Source: Fragilariopsis cylindrus CCMP1102 (taxonomy: Eukaryota; Bacillariophyta; Bacillariophyceae; Bacillariales; Bacillariaceae). From it: a stretch of DNA of 64,000 nucleotides. The position numbers and the translations under genes are program-made. The stretch is taken from contig FMBT01000451.1 in NCBI GenBank assembly GCA_900095095.1, forward strand, positions 33,488-97,487, written 5' to 3'. The notes under the pieces were generated by a model that was given only the letters and a program-made list of their open reading frames with translations, made no database searches and was not told the origin of the DNA. Of the stretch, positions 23,366 to 35,102 are shown one piece after another (within the stretch, counting starts at the first letter, position 1; the number at the start of each line of letters is the position of its first letter).

Positions 23366-24667
23366 TCAGTCGATATCCGACAAAGATACTTTAGCCTTGG
23401 GTGTATCAAACCGTAGAGAACATGTCACATGTAGGAACTTGGAATCGTACCTGCTGTAAAATTTGCAGGCTTGGTCTCTGTATGACGATGACATAACATC
23501 CTGCAAAGGATCAACACGATGATGTGACTGTAAACCATCATTAAAGGTATCATTATCTATTGGAGAAGGCGCCTCCAGCCTGTATCTAGCCATGTCTATG
23601 TATTCTTCTCGCACGTGAAACGATTCGTCCTGTCGAAGCTCTGAAATGAGTCGAAGCATTTGTCCACGATTGATTGGTCCGAATATATGAACTTTGGAAG
23701 TCTTTTTACGTTTCACTAAGCCTTTCATCGTGCTGATAAGGGCAACAATATCAGGATAGCGATATGCACATTCGCAGGCAATAACTGTATCGTATTTTTC
23801 GGCATGATCCAAGGACTTCCCTGTTCCCCTGAGAAAGTCGTGCCAATCCAACTTCGTCACTTGTATTGAAGAGGAGGCTGCTGCTGCGAAAAACCTGGAT
23901 ACATTTTCTTTGCAATATTGCAACACTTCATTGCTGTAATCAGTTAGAGTCATTGAGTGAAAAGGGACTGCGGAAGAAGAGTATGATCGGAATATAGTGT
24001 TTAAAATACCTCCATATCCCACGCCACTTCCTAGTTCAATTACGTTACCGAACATTAACTCGGGATGGGATGCAAAGTATAATGACATAGCAATAGAACT
24101 ATCCCATGTCATACTTCCTGTTCCGGCCCCAACAATCCCATCTGATATCTCTTGCAGAAGCAAAGAATCCTGATGACGTCCCAAATGGATAACTGGTTTA
24201 TGTGCATTATTCTTACTTCTCACGTTGGTCTTCTCCCGAATGAGAAAGACCTTGCACGCTCTTTTAAGGTCATAAAATTCTTCAATCATCAATCCATCAT
24301 TAGTGGAAGACATCTTATTATTACTATTACTATTACTGTTACTGTTGTCAGAAATCGTTATCGACGTATTTTCTAGTTGGTAGAGAGACCGTGCAATCCC
24401 ATCATCTGAAATATGGTAATGATCTCCCTCTAGAAGCAAGATGGGTTCGGTTAATGTTGGAGGCGATGGTGTAATAATCACGTCTGGGGTAGAGTAGTAT
24501 GGAGATTCTCTATTATCTTGCGAGCTCGTAGGATACTTCGCGGAAGAAGAAGAAGCCGAACGGTTAATAAAATCCTGTTGATGACCCGTTGTTGTCGAAG
24601 TTGTGTCAGCAATAGTATCAGTTTGATTCCGGGATATCATACTTTGACGAAATCGTATTCTTTTCAT
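23366..24667 (-). CDS. Family-16 (lysine) SAM-dependent methyltransferase
   Basis: This single exon encodes 433 residues from the ATG at 24667 (MKRIRFRQSM). The N-terminal ~130 residues are Ser/Thr-rich and probably disordered. The core begins near VIHLGRHQDSLLLQEISDG and contains TGSMTWDSSIAMSLYF, the SAM-binding motif I NVIELGSGVGYGGIL, motif II MTLTDYSNEVLQYCKENVSR and the post-motif YDTVIACECAYRYPDIVALI. These are typical of METTL21/FAM86-type protein lysine methyltransferases, in which a D/E-rich motif replaces the usual NPPY. The substrate is unknown. It converges on the BAR-VASt gene with 107 bp between stop codons. Confidence 0.85.
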   Translation of the reverse strand: MKRIRFRQSMISRNQTDTIADTTSTTTGHQQDFINRSASSSSAKYPTSSQDNRESPYYSTPDVIITPSPPTLTEPILLLEGDHYHISDDGIARSLYQLENTSITISDNSNSNSNSNNKMSSTNDGLMIEEFYDLKRACKVFLIREKTNVRSKNNAHKPVIHLGRHQDSLLLQEISDGIVGAGTGSMTWDSSIAMSLYFASHPELMFGNVIELGSGVGYGGILNTIFRSYSSSAVPFHSMTLTDYSNEVLQYCKENVSRFFAAAASSSIQVTKLDWHDFLRGTGKSLDHAEKYDTVIACECAYRYPDIVALISTMKGLVKRKKTSKVHIFGPINRGQMLRLISELRQDESFHVREEYIDMARYRLEAPSPIDNDTFNDGLQSHHRVDPLQDVMSSSYRDQACKFYSRYDSKFLHVTCSLRFDTPKAKVSLSDID

Positions 24668-25317
24668 CTTCAATAATAATAATATTGGTTGCGTTAGCGT
24701 AATTTTAGTATCAAAGACGGCTGTTGACGACAGTTCGGCAAGTAAAAGCGAAGATTTTGATTACAGTTTCACTTGATTAGTGAGATTGTTTACTATGATG
24801 TCCAACAATTTGTATCTGTACAGTTTACTGCATGTGACTGCTGATCGGTCAGTAATCTTGTGAGGAAATCTTCGTTGCGTTTTCTCATTAGCATTCTATC
24901 TTTATTTCAATCGTAAAGAACAGAGATCAATCAAAAAAGAGGTTGAAGAAGCTGAAAGCAGTGATTCGGGTCACGCACGGCACATTTCCGCCACATTCCC
25001 GGCACATTCCAGCACATTTTGAATAAATTAGTTTTTCTTCTTTTTATACGAAAATTTAATTCGCCGAAACGCGCTAATCTACTTGAAGTACTTCAGAGTA
25101 GGGTGAAAATGGTCCAATACTGTACGCGTGCTGTACTAGATATGAAAGCTATTTTACTACTAGTAGAATAATAAGTTGGAGAGATGCATCCACTTCTTGG
25201 CTTAAAGTATTCTATTCTTAGGAAATTGCAGCCATAAATAAATGGTCGTACTTAGCACGTTATGATAAAGACGATGGCATATTCATTGTAAACGTTTCTC
25301 TATTAAATATTTATTCA
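24668..25317. other. Intergenic region with a short imperfect tandem repeat
   Basis: No gene is seen. At about 24976-25020 a roughly 10-11-bp unit resembling GGCACATTCC is repeated four times (GGCACATTTCC, GCCACATTCCC, GGCACATTCCA, GCACATTTTG). The rest is A/T-rich. Confidence 0.5.
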
Positions 25318-27985
25318 TTACGTGGCAACAGCATCGTCTATCTTAAATCCGTTCTCATCATCCATGTCTTCAGCAGAAGGAACCACACATGATAGTTCCA
25401 GCTCGTTTTCGTCCTCACCAAGTCCGGGGAGCTCCATTTGCATTGCATAGTCTTTTGCGTGTGAATTAGGTCTCCACAATATACCAACGCCAAAGAGAAC
25501 GAATAAGTAATTGACATGCGTGACGGCCTGCATGATCCACATTTGATCTTGGTTTAAATAGTTGGTGAATACCTGAACAATGTTCAACGCCAATAATAAT
25601 CCAACAATTACCAATGATGTAATGATTAAGCACCGCAGCTGCATGTGTCGCCGTAATTTTGACGTCTGGTTCATGTTTCTCAAGTATTCTGTTGTCGATG
25701 AAAGAGAGGATATAATCCAACAGTAAAAGATTATATTGATAACAATAATAATGGGAGTAAGGACGAGTGCTAGATCCAACAGCTCTTCTTCTTCTTGTAT
25801 TTGTGACAAATGTTGGACTGACTCGGCAGCAATCGCAAGAAAGTCACGAGCAAGAGTTAAACCAGAATACAAAAGTCCAAGAAAAATAATCTTAGCCAAT
25901 GTCGCTCCTAGAGATTCTCGTACAACGCCCCAGCCCATAGCAACCATCACCCCTAAACATCGCGAAGAGCCTCTCTTCAGGACTCCCAAACCGAGAGCTT
26001 TCGTTGTGTAAGTAATGATTTATAAAAAAAATAGAAGTAGAAACAGATGAGATTTATTATATATACATTTTTTAACATCCAGAACGACCTCATTTGTAAT
26101 TGAAAAAAACTTACCAGTATACGCAACAGCAGGATATCTAAGTCCATTAATATTCCAAATAAACAAATCAATTCCTAGAAAAGCAACTTCAAGGAAACCA
26201 ACAACCATGGTTGCAAGAATATACTTTTGAATAGGAATCGCAGCTTCCTGGTACATCTTCATTCCACAGTGGTACCACAATGTTACAACGAAATAAATAG
26301 CTGCAAGTCCAGCATAGAAAAACATTAGACCAAAAATGTCTCCGGGCTATTATAGAAGATAAATATACAAAAAAGTAGAACATAAAAAAAGATGTGGATA
26401 CAAATAATATATGAGTGTACGGTCTTGCCTTTTGCGAGAGACCAGTAGCAGTAGCAGTAGCAGCAGCAGTGACAGCAACATCGGACGTCTTTTACTTACC
26501 AGGAATCCTCCTACACTTTTCCATTCCATAGACCCAAGTGTTACGATTGAAAGACCATCATCGTTACAGTTGGCAATTACCATGACATAATCTCCTGAAA
26601 CCTCCACATCAAATTTCGGATCATTTAAGTTGAAAGTCTGAAGTGGCTCTGATGGTACGTCAGCATGACGATGATCTCCTTTAAAAATACTATGATCAAT
26701 CATTAATGTTCCTATGCTATCAGAAGTACATACTCCTCTCGCTGCTAAATCTTTCGCACAACAGTAACTCATACCACCCTCCATTTCATCATCATATGCA
26801 CCTATTCCTAGCGTAACCCAATCGCAAGTTCCCCAAATATCTGTTTTGCAATCACTAGGGACTAGAAACAAAACAATGTCCATAACTTGATTTATGCTAG
26901 AAGTCTCATCAGCTAGAACACGGATTGCTCGTCCTCCTCCTCCTTCGTCGTCGTTGTTAAGTGTTGGACTGGGTGTTGGTTCGTCTACTTGATTATTATT
27001 TTCAGAAGTTTTTTCATCTACTTGGTTACCTTGATTTTTACTTTCGTCATTGTTATTATTTTCAGAAGATTTAGGATCTTTTGGTTCATCAGAGCCGTTT
27101 TCTTCATTATCTTCGTCATTATTATCCACAACTGGTGGTGTGTCGACGGCGGGAGTATCTTCAGCTTCAGTCTCGTCGTCATTTTTATCTGGTACATTAT
27201 TTTTGTTTTCCTCATTGCCTTTGTCTCCCTCGTCCGAGCCATTGTTATTCTTTTCTACTTCTCCAGAAGGAATAACTGGTTCTGATGATGGATCGACAAC
27301 ATCTTCTTTTCCTTCATTATCTTCGTCATTATTATCCACAACTGGTGGTGTGTCGACGGCGGGAGTATCTTCAGCTTTAGTCTCGTCGTCGTTTGTATCT
27401 GGTTCTTCATTATTGTTTCCCTCTTTGTTTTTGTCTTCCTCGTTAGAGCCATTGTTATTATCTTCTTCTCCTCCAGAAGGAATGACTGGCTCTGATGATG
27501 GATCGACAACATCTTCTTTTCCTTCATTATCTTCGTCATTATTTTTCTCTACCTTAGGAACGACAGGTGCTGGAACTGGTGCTGAAAACTGGGGATGATA
27601 CTGGCTCTGTTGTCGATTCATCAACTGCGTCGTCATCAACTGCGTCGTCATCCACATCGTCAACAGCATCGTCAACATCATCATTTCCATCCTCGAATTC
27701 ATCATCTTCGTATTCATCATCACCTTCATAGTTATCTTCATACGATTCGTATTCGTCATCACCATGTATGAAGAGTGGTTCTTCATTTGTTATTAATGTA
27801 ACAAATGACAAATCAATCGATGCAGGTGCTTGTAAAAATCCTCGAACGAAATGTACCTCATCACTACTAGCATCGATGATCATATCCAACTCGATAATTT
27901 CAGAATATACGATGACCGATAATTGACCTAATAGAATCAAAACAGAGAGAACTATTATACGTGAAAAAGATGATCCAACCATCAT
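25318..27985 (-). CDS. GOST-family seven-transmembrane protein (GPR107/TMEM87-like)
   Basis: The start ATG at 27985 (MMVGSSFSRIIVLSVLILLG) gives a signal peptide. A very acidic, repetitive lumenal stretch follows, then a beta-rich lumenal domain with paired Cys (CKTDIWGTCDW, SYCCAKDLAARGVC), then seven helices beginning PGDIFGLMFFYAGLAAIYFV and including ALGLGVLKRGSSRCLGVMVA, typical of the Lung-7TM/GOST domain. Introns: 26347-26499 (phase 0, GTAAGT) and 25998-26114 (phase 1, GTAAGT). The frame slips once at the T-run near 27583, where PVSSPVF changes to the frame reading SAPVPAPVVPKVE. GOST proteins act in Golgi trafficking and as chaperone-like receptors. The acidic cytosolic C-terminus ends IDDAVAT. 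Confidence 0.83.
27091..27545 (-). repeat. 210-bp coding tandem repeat in the GOST lumenal region
   Basis: A 70-residue acidic unit (NNDEDNEGKEDVVDPSSEPV ... AEDTPAVDTPPVVD) is repeated about 2.2 times with a 210-bp period: the GTCGACGGC block is at 27142 and 27352. The DNA copies are nearly identical, so the expansion is recent. The in-frame period keeps the protein open. Confidence 0.85.
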
Positions 27986-29360
27986 GATGTAATGCGTGTA
28001 CGTAGCTGATTGATCCACAAGTCGTCGTCTTCCTTTTTCGTTTTCCTTCCTCTTCCAGTTCTTCTTAGTACGATTTTTAATCGGTTGTTTGTACAGTATA
28101 CCAATTCGACTATTTGTGTTTTATCGTGGCCTCATTCAATAGTCGTGTTATTATTTGACGGAAAGAAAGGGGTCATAAATAATTTTCGATATGCTTCCGT
28201 TAATTTGATAAATACGACTGAGATTTTTTTCTGGTTAATAAAACACTTTTACAGTACTACCGTATCTAGCTGGCTTAAGAAAGATCATTAAGACACTGAC
28301 TACTACACAACATACCACACAATATATAGAATATATATGTATAACTTTAGAGAATTATGTTGAATAGGTGGTGTATTCGTTTACGAGCTTTGTTTTGAAT
28401 TCAAATTGGAAAAAAGTCACCCCACATCTGCAAGGAACCCACCTGTATTAGTAACTTACCATGCAACAAGAATGAATCTAGTCACAAAATATGTTCTCGT
28501 TCCTATCTTAATTCATAGTCATGGGCCCAGAAATTATCATATAGAATAATCACCACTATTTGCTTACATATCAGCAGCTCTATAGTACCACATTTAGGCT
28601 TCACATACAGTATCATATCTTCTTTATTTCTTTCTTTTATCTTGATGATCTTGTACTACTGCTATCCATTTTATTTTGATGGGAAGAAACATTGGTCTTG
28701 TTCCAAATATCTACTTTTAGAAGTAGATTGAAATAGAATTGAGATGATTGTTGCCAAAAGCTTATTCAGAGCAGATTCTTTCTCAAAAGCAAAATTGATG
28801 GCTGGCTATATTAGATGGGAATTTTATGGTATATTTTCAAATTTTATGGTATAGTCATTTTATATTTCATACAACCAATGGTAGCCTTTTATATCTTTTA
28901 ATCTTCTGTTGTTACAAGAGGAAGCTTCCGTTAAGCAGTGAAATGGAGCATTACCTGCCAAAATAAGTAGTTGATTCATATAATTTTATTAGTCTCGATA
29001 TTCGTGCCCATTTTGATGGTGTGTTCCTACAGGATCATAATGATAGTGAGTAAGAATAACTATACCGCAACTACCCATAAGGATGCCAGTGACGGTTGGG
29101 AAATGTGAATTTAATAGCGATTAATTTTAGTTTACGCCTCATGCTCCCATACCTCCGTTTAGATTGAAAGTAAGAGCATGCGACGCGAGTTACACATCAA
29201 ATATTATATTAATCTTTCAAAGGAAGCGACATCTAAATCATTGATCCTGTGTTATCGAGAAAGTAACTCAATACGTATCAAACATATCACTATATCTCAT
29301 AACTCTCGTAGCAAAAGAATGTTAAATGAAACACCGGGGATATCATTCATGCACAATAAT
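27986..29360. other. Large intergenic region, no gene supported
   Basis: This is A/T-rich DNA on both strands. A direct repeat ATTTTATGGTATA occurs twice at 28829-28852. Open frames are short and have no recognisable domain. The right end (29178-29360) holds the 3' flank of the minus-strand nuclear protein. Confidence 0.5.
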
Positions 29361-31105
29361 TCAAATCTCGGACATAGGTGCGCTCTGGAACGAACGCCAC
29401 AAATCATCATCGGAAAGACAAATCAATTTGTCCGGAGTTGCGAACTTTCCTGCAGCGATCATCCCCGCGAGGGTTCCCTTCAAGCGCTTTCCGCTGATAC
29501 AAGCTACAAGGTCGTGAATTTTACTCCAGTACTTATCTACCCAAAAATCTACGGAGTCGTTATCGCTATTCTTATTTTTGCCTATACCCTGATGCTTCTT
29601 GCGTTCTTTGGAATCCCCAGTCGACCAATTGTAGATGGCTAATTCGAGGTTGTGCACAATAGCGCTGTGGTTAACATTTTTGCTTTCAGGAATAAACGAG
29701 GCAGCTTGCTGTAAAAATTCTAAACCAAAAAGTCGATTCTCGTTTGAAGGAGTCTCAGTAGATATAGCTTGCAATGTCCATGATGGGATCGATTGGTTCT
29801 GCTTCGACGATTGTGAAGATATTGCAGATGGTTCCCCGCCAGAAGAAGAGGGCAGATCGTCCCCAACGAGTCCTGGGTGAGACGACGAACTCCCGGAGCG
29901 CATTAACTTCGTAAGGGAAAACCTTTTCTTTTTATCTACCTTCACTGTCGATAGTTGTTTTTTCTGCGAAAATGGCTCGAGCTTCAAGGAAGTCTTTGAG
30001 TCTCCATCAGATGCACCAACTCGAGATTGTTTTATAGATTTAGGAATTCTTTCCGTCGGTTTATCTTGGTCTATTTTTTTTGCATCCTCCTCCAATTTTG
30101 GCTGCACCGCCGGCGTTTTGGTTCGCTTTGACTTGTCAATTGATATATCAGTTTTCTCATCGATCGAAGTGGTCTTCCTTTCAGATTCCTTTATCGCTTT
30201 AAACCCTTCAGGGACGGCGTCTTTCTTTTCTGTATACACTTTCTTAAATTCCGTCATGACTTGCTTGAACTTATCTTTGTCGTCACCAATTTTTTTCGAT
30301 TGTTTCATTAGATCACTCATACCATACTCTTCAATGAATGGTGCAGTGAAATGTTTCATATTCACAAGAAGCTCGTCATATATTCGTGAAAGTTGATTGG
30401 CATCTTTGTTGCCAGTCGCAATTTCCCAACGACGCACCAATTGTAGAAACTTTTTCTCGCAACTACTGAATCTTTCCTGCTCTTTTTTTGCCCGACTGAT
30501 TTTCTCTCTCTTCAAGGAGTTTCCTTTCTCCGATTTTATCTTAGCAGCCTTTTTCTTTACTGGTTCCTTCGACGTCACAGGCTTTTTCTCTTTTTTTAAC
30601 TTCTTTTTCTTCGTTGCGTTCGATTTCCATTTTTCCATATAATCCTCATCCTCTGAGTCATCTACGGATTCAATGTCATCAATTTTCATGTTTTCGTCAT
30701 CGGTCTCTCCATGTGAGGACTCGTCGCCTAGTGCTTGAAATTCCTCATACGCACTTGGTCTAGCGTCTTCGACAATCGCAGTCCCGTTTTCATCCGAAGC
30801 TCCTGCGTCTCCGAATAGATTTGCCGTTGTGGATTTAGCTACAGGATTCGTATCGTCAGCAGAGATTTTTACTTTCTTTTTAGGCCGCGAAGGATCTGTC
30901 AAGTTTTTGTCTTTTTTACTTCCTTTTTGATAACCTTTTTAGTTTTCAATTTCTCCCCGTTTTCAACGAATTCTTCAGTTTCTGCCTCTCCCGTCGTCAT
31001 TATTTGATTATCCGGTTGCGTCGATTTTTTTTCCTTCTTCGCCTTTTTCTTCTTTGGCTTATCTTTTATCAGTTTTTGTTTCTTCTTTGGCTCGTCTTGT
31101 TCTAC

Positions 31106-31136
<31 letters not shown>

Positions 31137-31974
31137 AACTGAAGATGATACTCCTCGGGAAAATCAAATCCAACATAACCAGATCGTTCCCCTGGACTTT
31201 TCTTTAGATCACTTTCCATTTCTTCCATCCCTTTTAGCAGATCAGCGTCTTTTCTAGCCAATTTTTTCCCTTCACTTAATTTTCTTCGAAGAACAATTAG
31301 CTTCTTTTCTATACTTTTACATCCCGCCTCATAGCTAATGAGTTTGTTTGTTTTTTGAAATGAGTAGGCACTCTGAAGGTCGTGGTAACACCCATACCAA
31401 TAAGTTAGATGTGTCATGTCATTGCCATTGTTTTGGCACTGAAAATAAATTTTTATTTGTTCGTTTGTTACGTTCAATGATCCGTGTATTCATTCAATTA
31501 GAAACATATAAATGTAATGTAAATCATAATCCATGTGAGTTACTACCAGCAAGCGATTTATAGCGATCGGAAAAAGTGCTCTTCATTCATAGCTTACACA
31601 ATAAACTTAAAACTTACATTTTTGAACATTTCGAGCCAATTATCCCTTAGTGGACCTGGTGCCACACTATATGGACTCATTACCAGTACTGGTCCAGTAA
31701 ATTTAGCAAAACTGCCAAAGCATATTTCACCAAAGCGTTCCTTTGCTTTACCTGGAACACGAGATATAATATCCTCCCGATTTCTTTCAAACTCTTTCTT
31801 CCTTTTTTGGTCAACTGGATACGGATCATTAACAACGCCGCTCACGCTCGCCTCATTTTCGCAAGTCAAATCATTGCCTTCGATCTCTCCAACCATGTCA
31901 TCGACACTTTCCATATTAAAAGATATTTCATCCAAATCTGGCGCGGGGCCGGTATTAGCATCTGTTGCAGACAT
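29361..31974 (-). CDS. PWWP-like / TFIIS-like nuclear protein
   Basis: Exon 1 (31618-31974) starts MSATDANTGPAPDLDEISFN and encodes FGEICFGSFAKFTGPVLVMS and YSVAPGPLRDNWLEMFKN, then GTAAGT. Exon 2 starts at 31438 with CQNNGNDMTHLTYWYG and AYSFQKTNKLISYEAG. Together these look like a divergent PWWP-type chromatin-reader domain. A long Lys/Glu-rich segment follows, then an LEDGF-IBD/TFIIS-N-like helical bundle (QLVRRWEIATGNKDANQLSR), a disordered region, and a C-terminal segment like the TFIIS middle domain (RLKGTLAGMIAAGKFATPDK, LSDDDLWRSF). One A is missing near 30903-30907 (ACAAAAACTTG), which splits exon 2 into two frames. It probably links methylated histone H3 to transcription elongation, as HDGF/LEDGF proteins do. 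Confidence 0.7.
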
Positions 31975-33393
31975 GATGTGTTTGTTGTTCAATGCTATTT
32001 TCCGTTTATTTCGTTCCGTTCCCTTTATTTCGTTCAATTTCAGATATAATAATGCAGAATATTTTAGTGCTTCTGTTCCATTCATTAATAATAGTTATAT
32101 CTCTATCTGATCATCTCGTCCACAATGCAAATTTAAGGACTTCAGAGTATCCTACGATACTGTATGCAATGGAGACGGACGAAGACGATATTATTGAATA
32201 AGATGTGAATTTTTCAATAACAATAATGACACTAACGTTAATTCGAGCCGATGATGAACAGAGGAGCTTCGTTGATTTTTTGATTTTGGGGAGGGCAGTA
32301 GCGTTCTTATAGGGGAAATTACGAAATTAAAATACCGGTTGGGCTGTTAAAATCCTGATTTTTTAGGGTTTATTATTTGTATTATTATTATTAATATACA
32401 GTATAGTTTTCTAGTAGAAATCCTAACAATCAGTCCAGGACCAGTGAAAATTCTTCTTCATTGTTGAACATCCTTTCTCGGATAGTTGTACTGTAGCTGC
32501 TGCTACTGATGATTCTACAAAGAAGGCATCGCAAATACTAAAAAAACAACTTTTGCTGCTTTCTAGCAGAGAGTGTATCCTTGGTGCAAATTTTTTTCTT
32601 AAAGCTTATAAATCAATGAAAGACTAAGAATCATAGTCCAATGTTATCAAAATAATGCTGTAGAGAATAAGTAAGTGATGATGAAGATGAATAGCCTCCC
32701 CCGCACTGCCCAACATGACATGATGTATGTGTGCTACTTATTGTTCAATGCTATGCTACTCCAAATGAGACGCATAATATATGGAATTCTATCTTTTCAT
32801 CCCAAATGATCAAAATTAGCAGAACAGATGATGGTCTGGTTTACTAGCTACTGTATTTAATTAAACTTGAACCAATCGATTTGATTTTGGGGAAGGGGAG
32901 TGCTTGGTTGATTAAAAGGGGAAATTGCAGGTAAATTAGCGGAGTAGATTTTTTGTTGTTGCCAATTTTGAAATTTTTCGTTTTTATTTTTTGTGAGCGG
33001 TGAATTTCTACAACCCTGTACCGTCCACGATGAGATACAAGTACCAATTGTAGTCTGAAATGAAGAAGGATGCTGCGATATTTAAAAGTATTGAACTCGA
33101 ATCTGACAATGAAACGGAAGGAGACGACAGACATGGACGATACCATTGCCCGCAACACTGCGTTCTCCCGCTCATCGACACTCTCGACGATCAACACCAT
33201 TGACACCTTTCTTACAACCAACTCGTCGCCATCATCATATTGGCGATAAGAGGATGATGCTGATGATGCATGTGATGACAGGGGTCTGACATCCACGGGT
33301 CGTCTTTTCGGTGACTCAATATTTGTATCGCCACGACGAAATGAAAATCACAATTTATCAACAGAAACAAATAATGATGTTTCATCCAAATCA
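31975..33393. other. Divergent upstream region; possible MFS N-terminus at its right end
   Basis: Mostly A/T-rich non-coding DNA. From about 33109 an ATG frame (MKRKETTDMDDTIARNTAFS ...) is in phase with the MFS gene but is stopped by TAA at 33247-33249. After the stop the frame remains open into the MFS start (EDDADDACDDRG ... SSKSM). Either the MFS protein starts at 33394 or its N-terminal extension is broken. Confidence 0.45.
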
Positions 33394-34899
33394 ATGCGCC
33401 CGGAGGGTATGACAGGCTGGTTTTTTGGTTTTATGTACGAAGAAGTATATAATGAATCTTTCGATTTCGATGAAGAAGAAGATGTGAATGTTACGACGAG
33501 TGTATGGAATCATCTTAATTTACCACTTTTTGCAACCTATGCTCTCACAACTGCTGCTGCTGCACTTCCAGTCATATTAATTCCTGTAATCGGTCAAGAT
33601 TTTTTATCCGATGAAAGTGAAAAATCTGCATTTTCTTCTCGAGCTGCTTCTTCTGCCGTTCTTGGGATAGCATGTGGTAAATTTTTTAACGCACAAGTGG
33701 GAGATTTCTTAGGTGCAAGACGAACTTCATCATTGTATTCTATCTTGTTGGCAATAGCTCTTTTAAGTCTTTCTATCTCCCGAAATGCCAGTTCTGCTAT
33801 TACGGCATGTTTTTATGTGGAATTCTTCCAAAGTGTCCAGTGGCCATGTATCATTATAATTCTCGGTACGCATTACCGCCCTCCTCATCAAACACAATAT
33901 GAAAGTGGAATTTTTCTTACCAGTATCGCATCGCGATTTGGAGCTCTTTTAGGGATTCCTATATTTTCGATTTTGTTGCGTCAGTCGAATTGGCGTATTG
34001 CTGGCCTTGTTGGGGCTTGGGTTGCATTAATAGGTTCGTCTATAATGTATCTTTATGTCGCAGATTCGCCGACGAGGACCAATCAGCCACAAAACCCACT
34101 ACACCCTACTCTCTTACAGCAGATGTCAAATCTAGATACGTTCAAGTATCCAAAACGATCGCTGATTGTATATATTAAGATCATCCATTCGATAATAATC
34201 AACAATATGCTACCATCATTTCGGCATGTCCTCTCGAGTGGTACATTTTGGGTTGTAGCTCTTGCGCATACGGGTTCGTCTATGGTGCGAACTGCTGAAC
34301 GGATTCTTGGGACATATTTCTATGATACATCCTTTGGTTATTTATCCGAAAGTAAAGCGGCTGGTCTTGCTATCTTTTTGTCTCTAGGAACGGTATTAGG
34401 GCTTGCTATCGCTGGAAATCTCTTTGCACAACGGAAAGGACGGCAACGGAAATGGCTCGTAACACGACTTTACATTATCACAATTATTGCATGCTACTCC
34501 CTGGCGATATTAGCTATCCCCCGGCTACGATATTTCGTGGATTCTCCTGAGCTTATAATATTTTTTCAAGTTGTTAGTTCTCTTTGTATGGGTTTCGGTA
34601 TTGCTGTCATGTATTCGCTTATTCCAGGCCTAGTAGGATCAGCCTTTGGACGTCATAGGGGTTCGTATATTGCGTACACAGATGGAGTTGCATTCGGAAT
34701 TAGTTCCATAGTCTGGAAGGTTGTAGCAAATGCGGTTGGAAATGGCAATCCAGATGGTGGTGGTTGGGCGTATGGTTGGGCTGCTGTGGCGTTATTGATC
34801 GTACTATGTGCTATTTTGATGGTTGAATTTATGGAACATTATTTCGTCAGAGGACACGGAAAACATAATGGAACATACGAAACAATTATTCTTGCCTAA
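33394..34899 (+). CDS. Major facilitator superfamily transporter
   Basis: The ATG at 33394 gives 501 residues in a single exon. About twelve hydrophobic helices are visible. The first follows an acidic N-terminal segment (ESFDFDEEEDVNVTT). The MFS motif-A-like loop lies between helices 2 and 3 (GKFFNAQVGDFLGARRTSSL), and a helix 4/5 segment reads FQSVQWPCIIIILGTHYRPP. The central loop (~220-270) is cytosolic and basic. The closest general resemblance is to SLC37/phosphate- or organic-anion-type MFS proteins (sensing W-P in helix 4), but the substrate cannot be read from sequence. In-frame codons continue upstream for 48 triplets to a TAA, so a longer N-terminus is possible. Confidence 0.8.
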   Translation: MRPEGMTGWFFGFMYEEVYNESFDFDEEEDVNVTTSVWNHLNLPLFATYALTTAAAALPVILIPVIGQDFLSDESEKSAFSSRAASSAVLGIACGKFFNAQVGDFLGARRTSSLYSILLAIALLSLSISRNASSAITACFYVEFFQSVQWPCIIIILGTHYRPPHQTQYESGIFLTSIASRFGALLGIPIFSILLRQSNWRIAGLVGAWVALIGSSIMYLYVADSPTRTNQPQNPLHPTLLQQMSNLDTFKYPKRSLIVYIKIIHSIIINNMLPSFRHVLSSGTFWVVALAHTGSSMVRTAERILGTYFYDTSFGYLSESKAAGLAIFLSLGTVLGLAIAGNLFAQRKGRQRKWLVTRLYIITIIACYSLAILAIPRLRYFVDSPELIIFFQVVSSLCMGFGIAVMYSLIPGLVGSAFGRHRGSYIAYTDGVAFGISSIVWKVVANAVGNGNPDGGGWAYGWAAVALLIVLCAILMVEFMEHYFVRGHGKHNGTYETIILA

Positions 34900-35102
34900 A
34901 AAGTGAGGTTGTGAATTGCAACGAAATAATACGAATACCATTCAATGTCCCGACCAACCTTATATTTGAATTCCAATATTCAATACTGTAATATTATCAA
35001 ATAGAAATTAATCTAATAGAAGCAATTATTTTAAATTAATTATAAATACACGTTTTTAATACATTCAATACATGCCGATGCATTTTTTAATATTTAGTAG
35101 AA
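34900..35102. other. Short convergent intergenic spacer
   Basis: This holds the 3' ends of the MFS and ISCA1 genes. It is A/T-rich and no gene is seen. Confidence 0.5.

Noticed and set aside
27050-27598. Ser-rich plus-strand frame of 182 codons
   Set aside because: It is the mirror of the acidic GAA/GAT-rich GOST repeats on the other strand.
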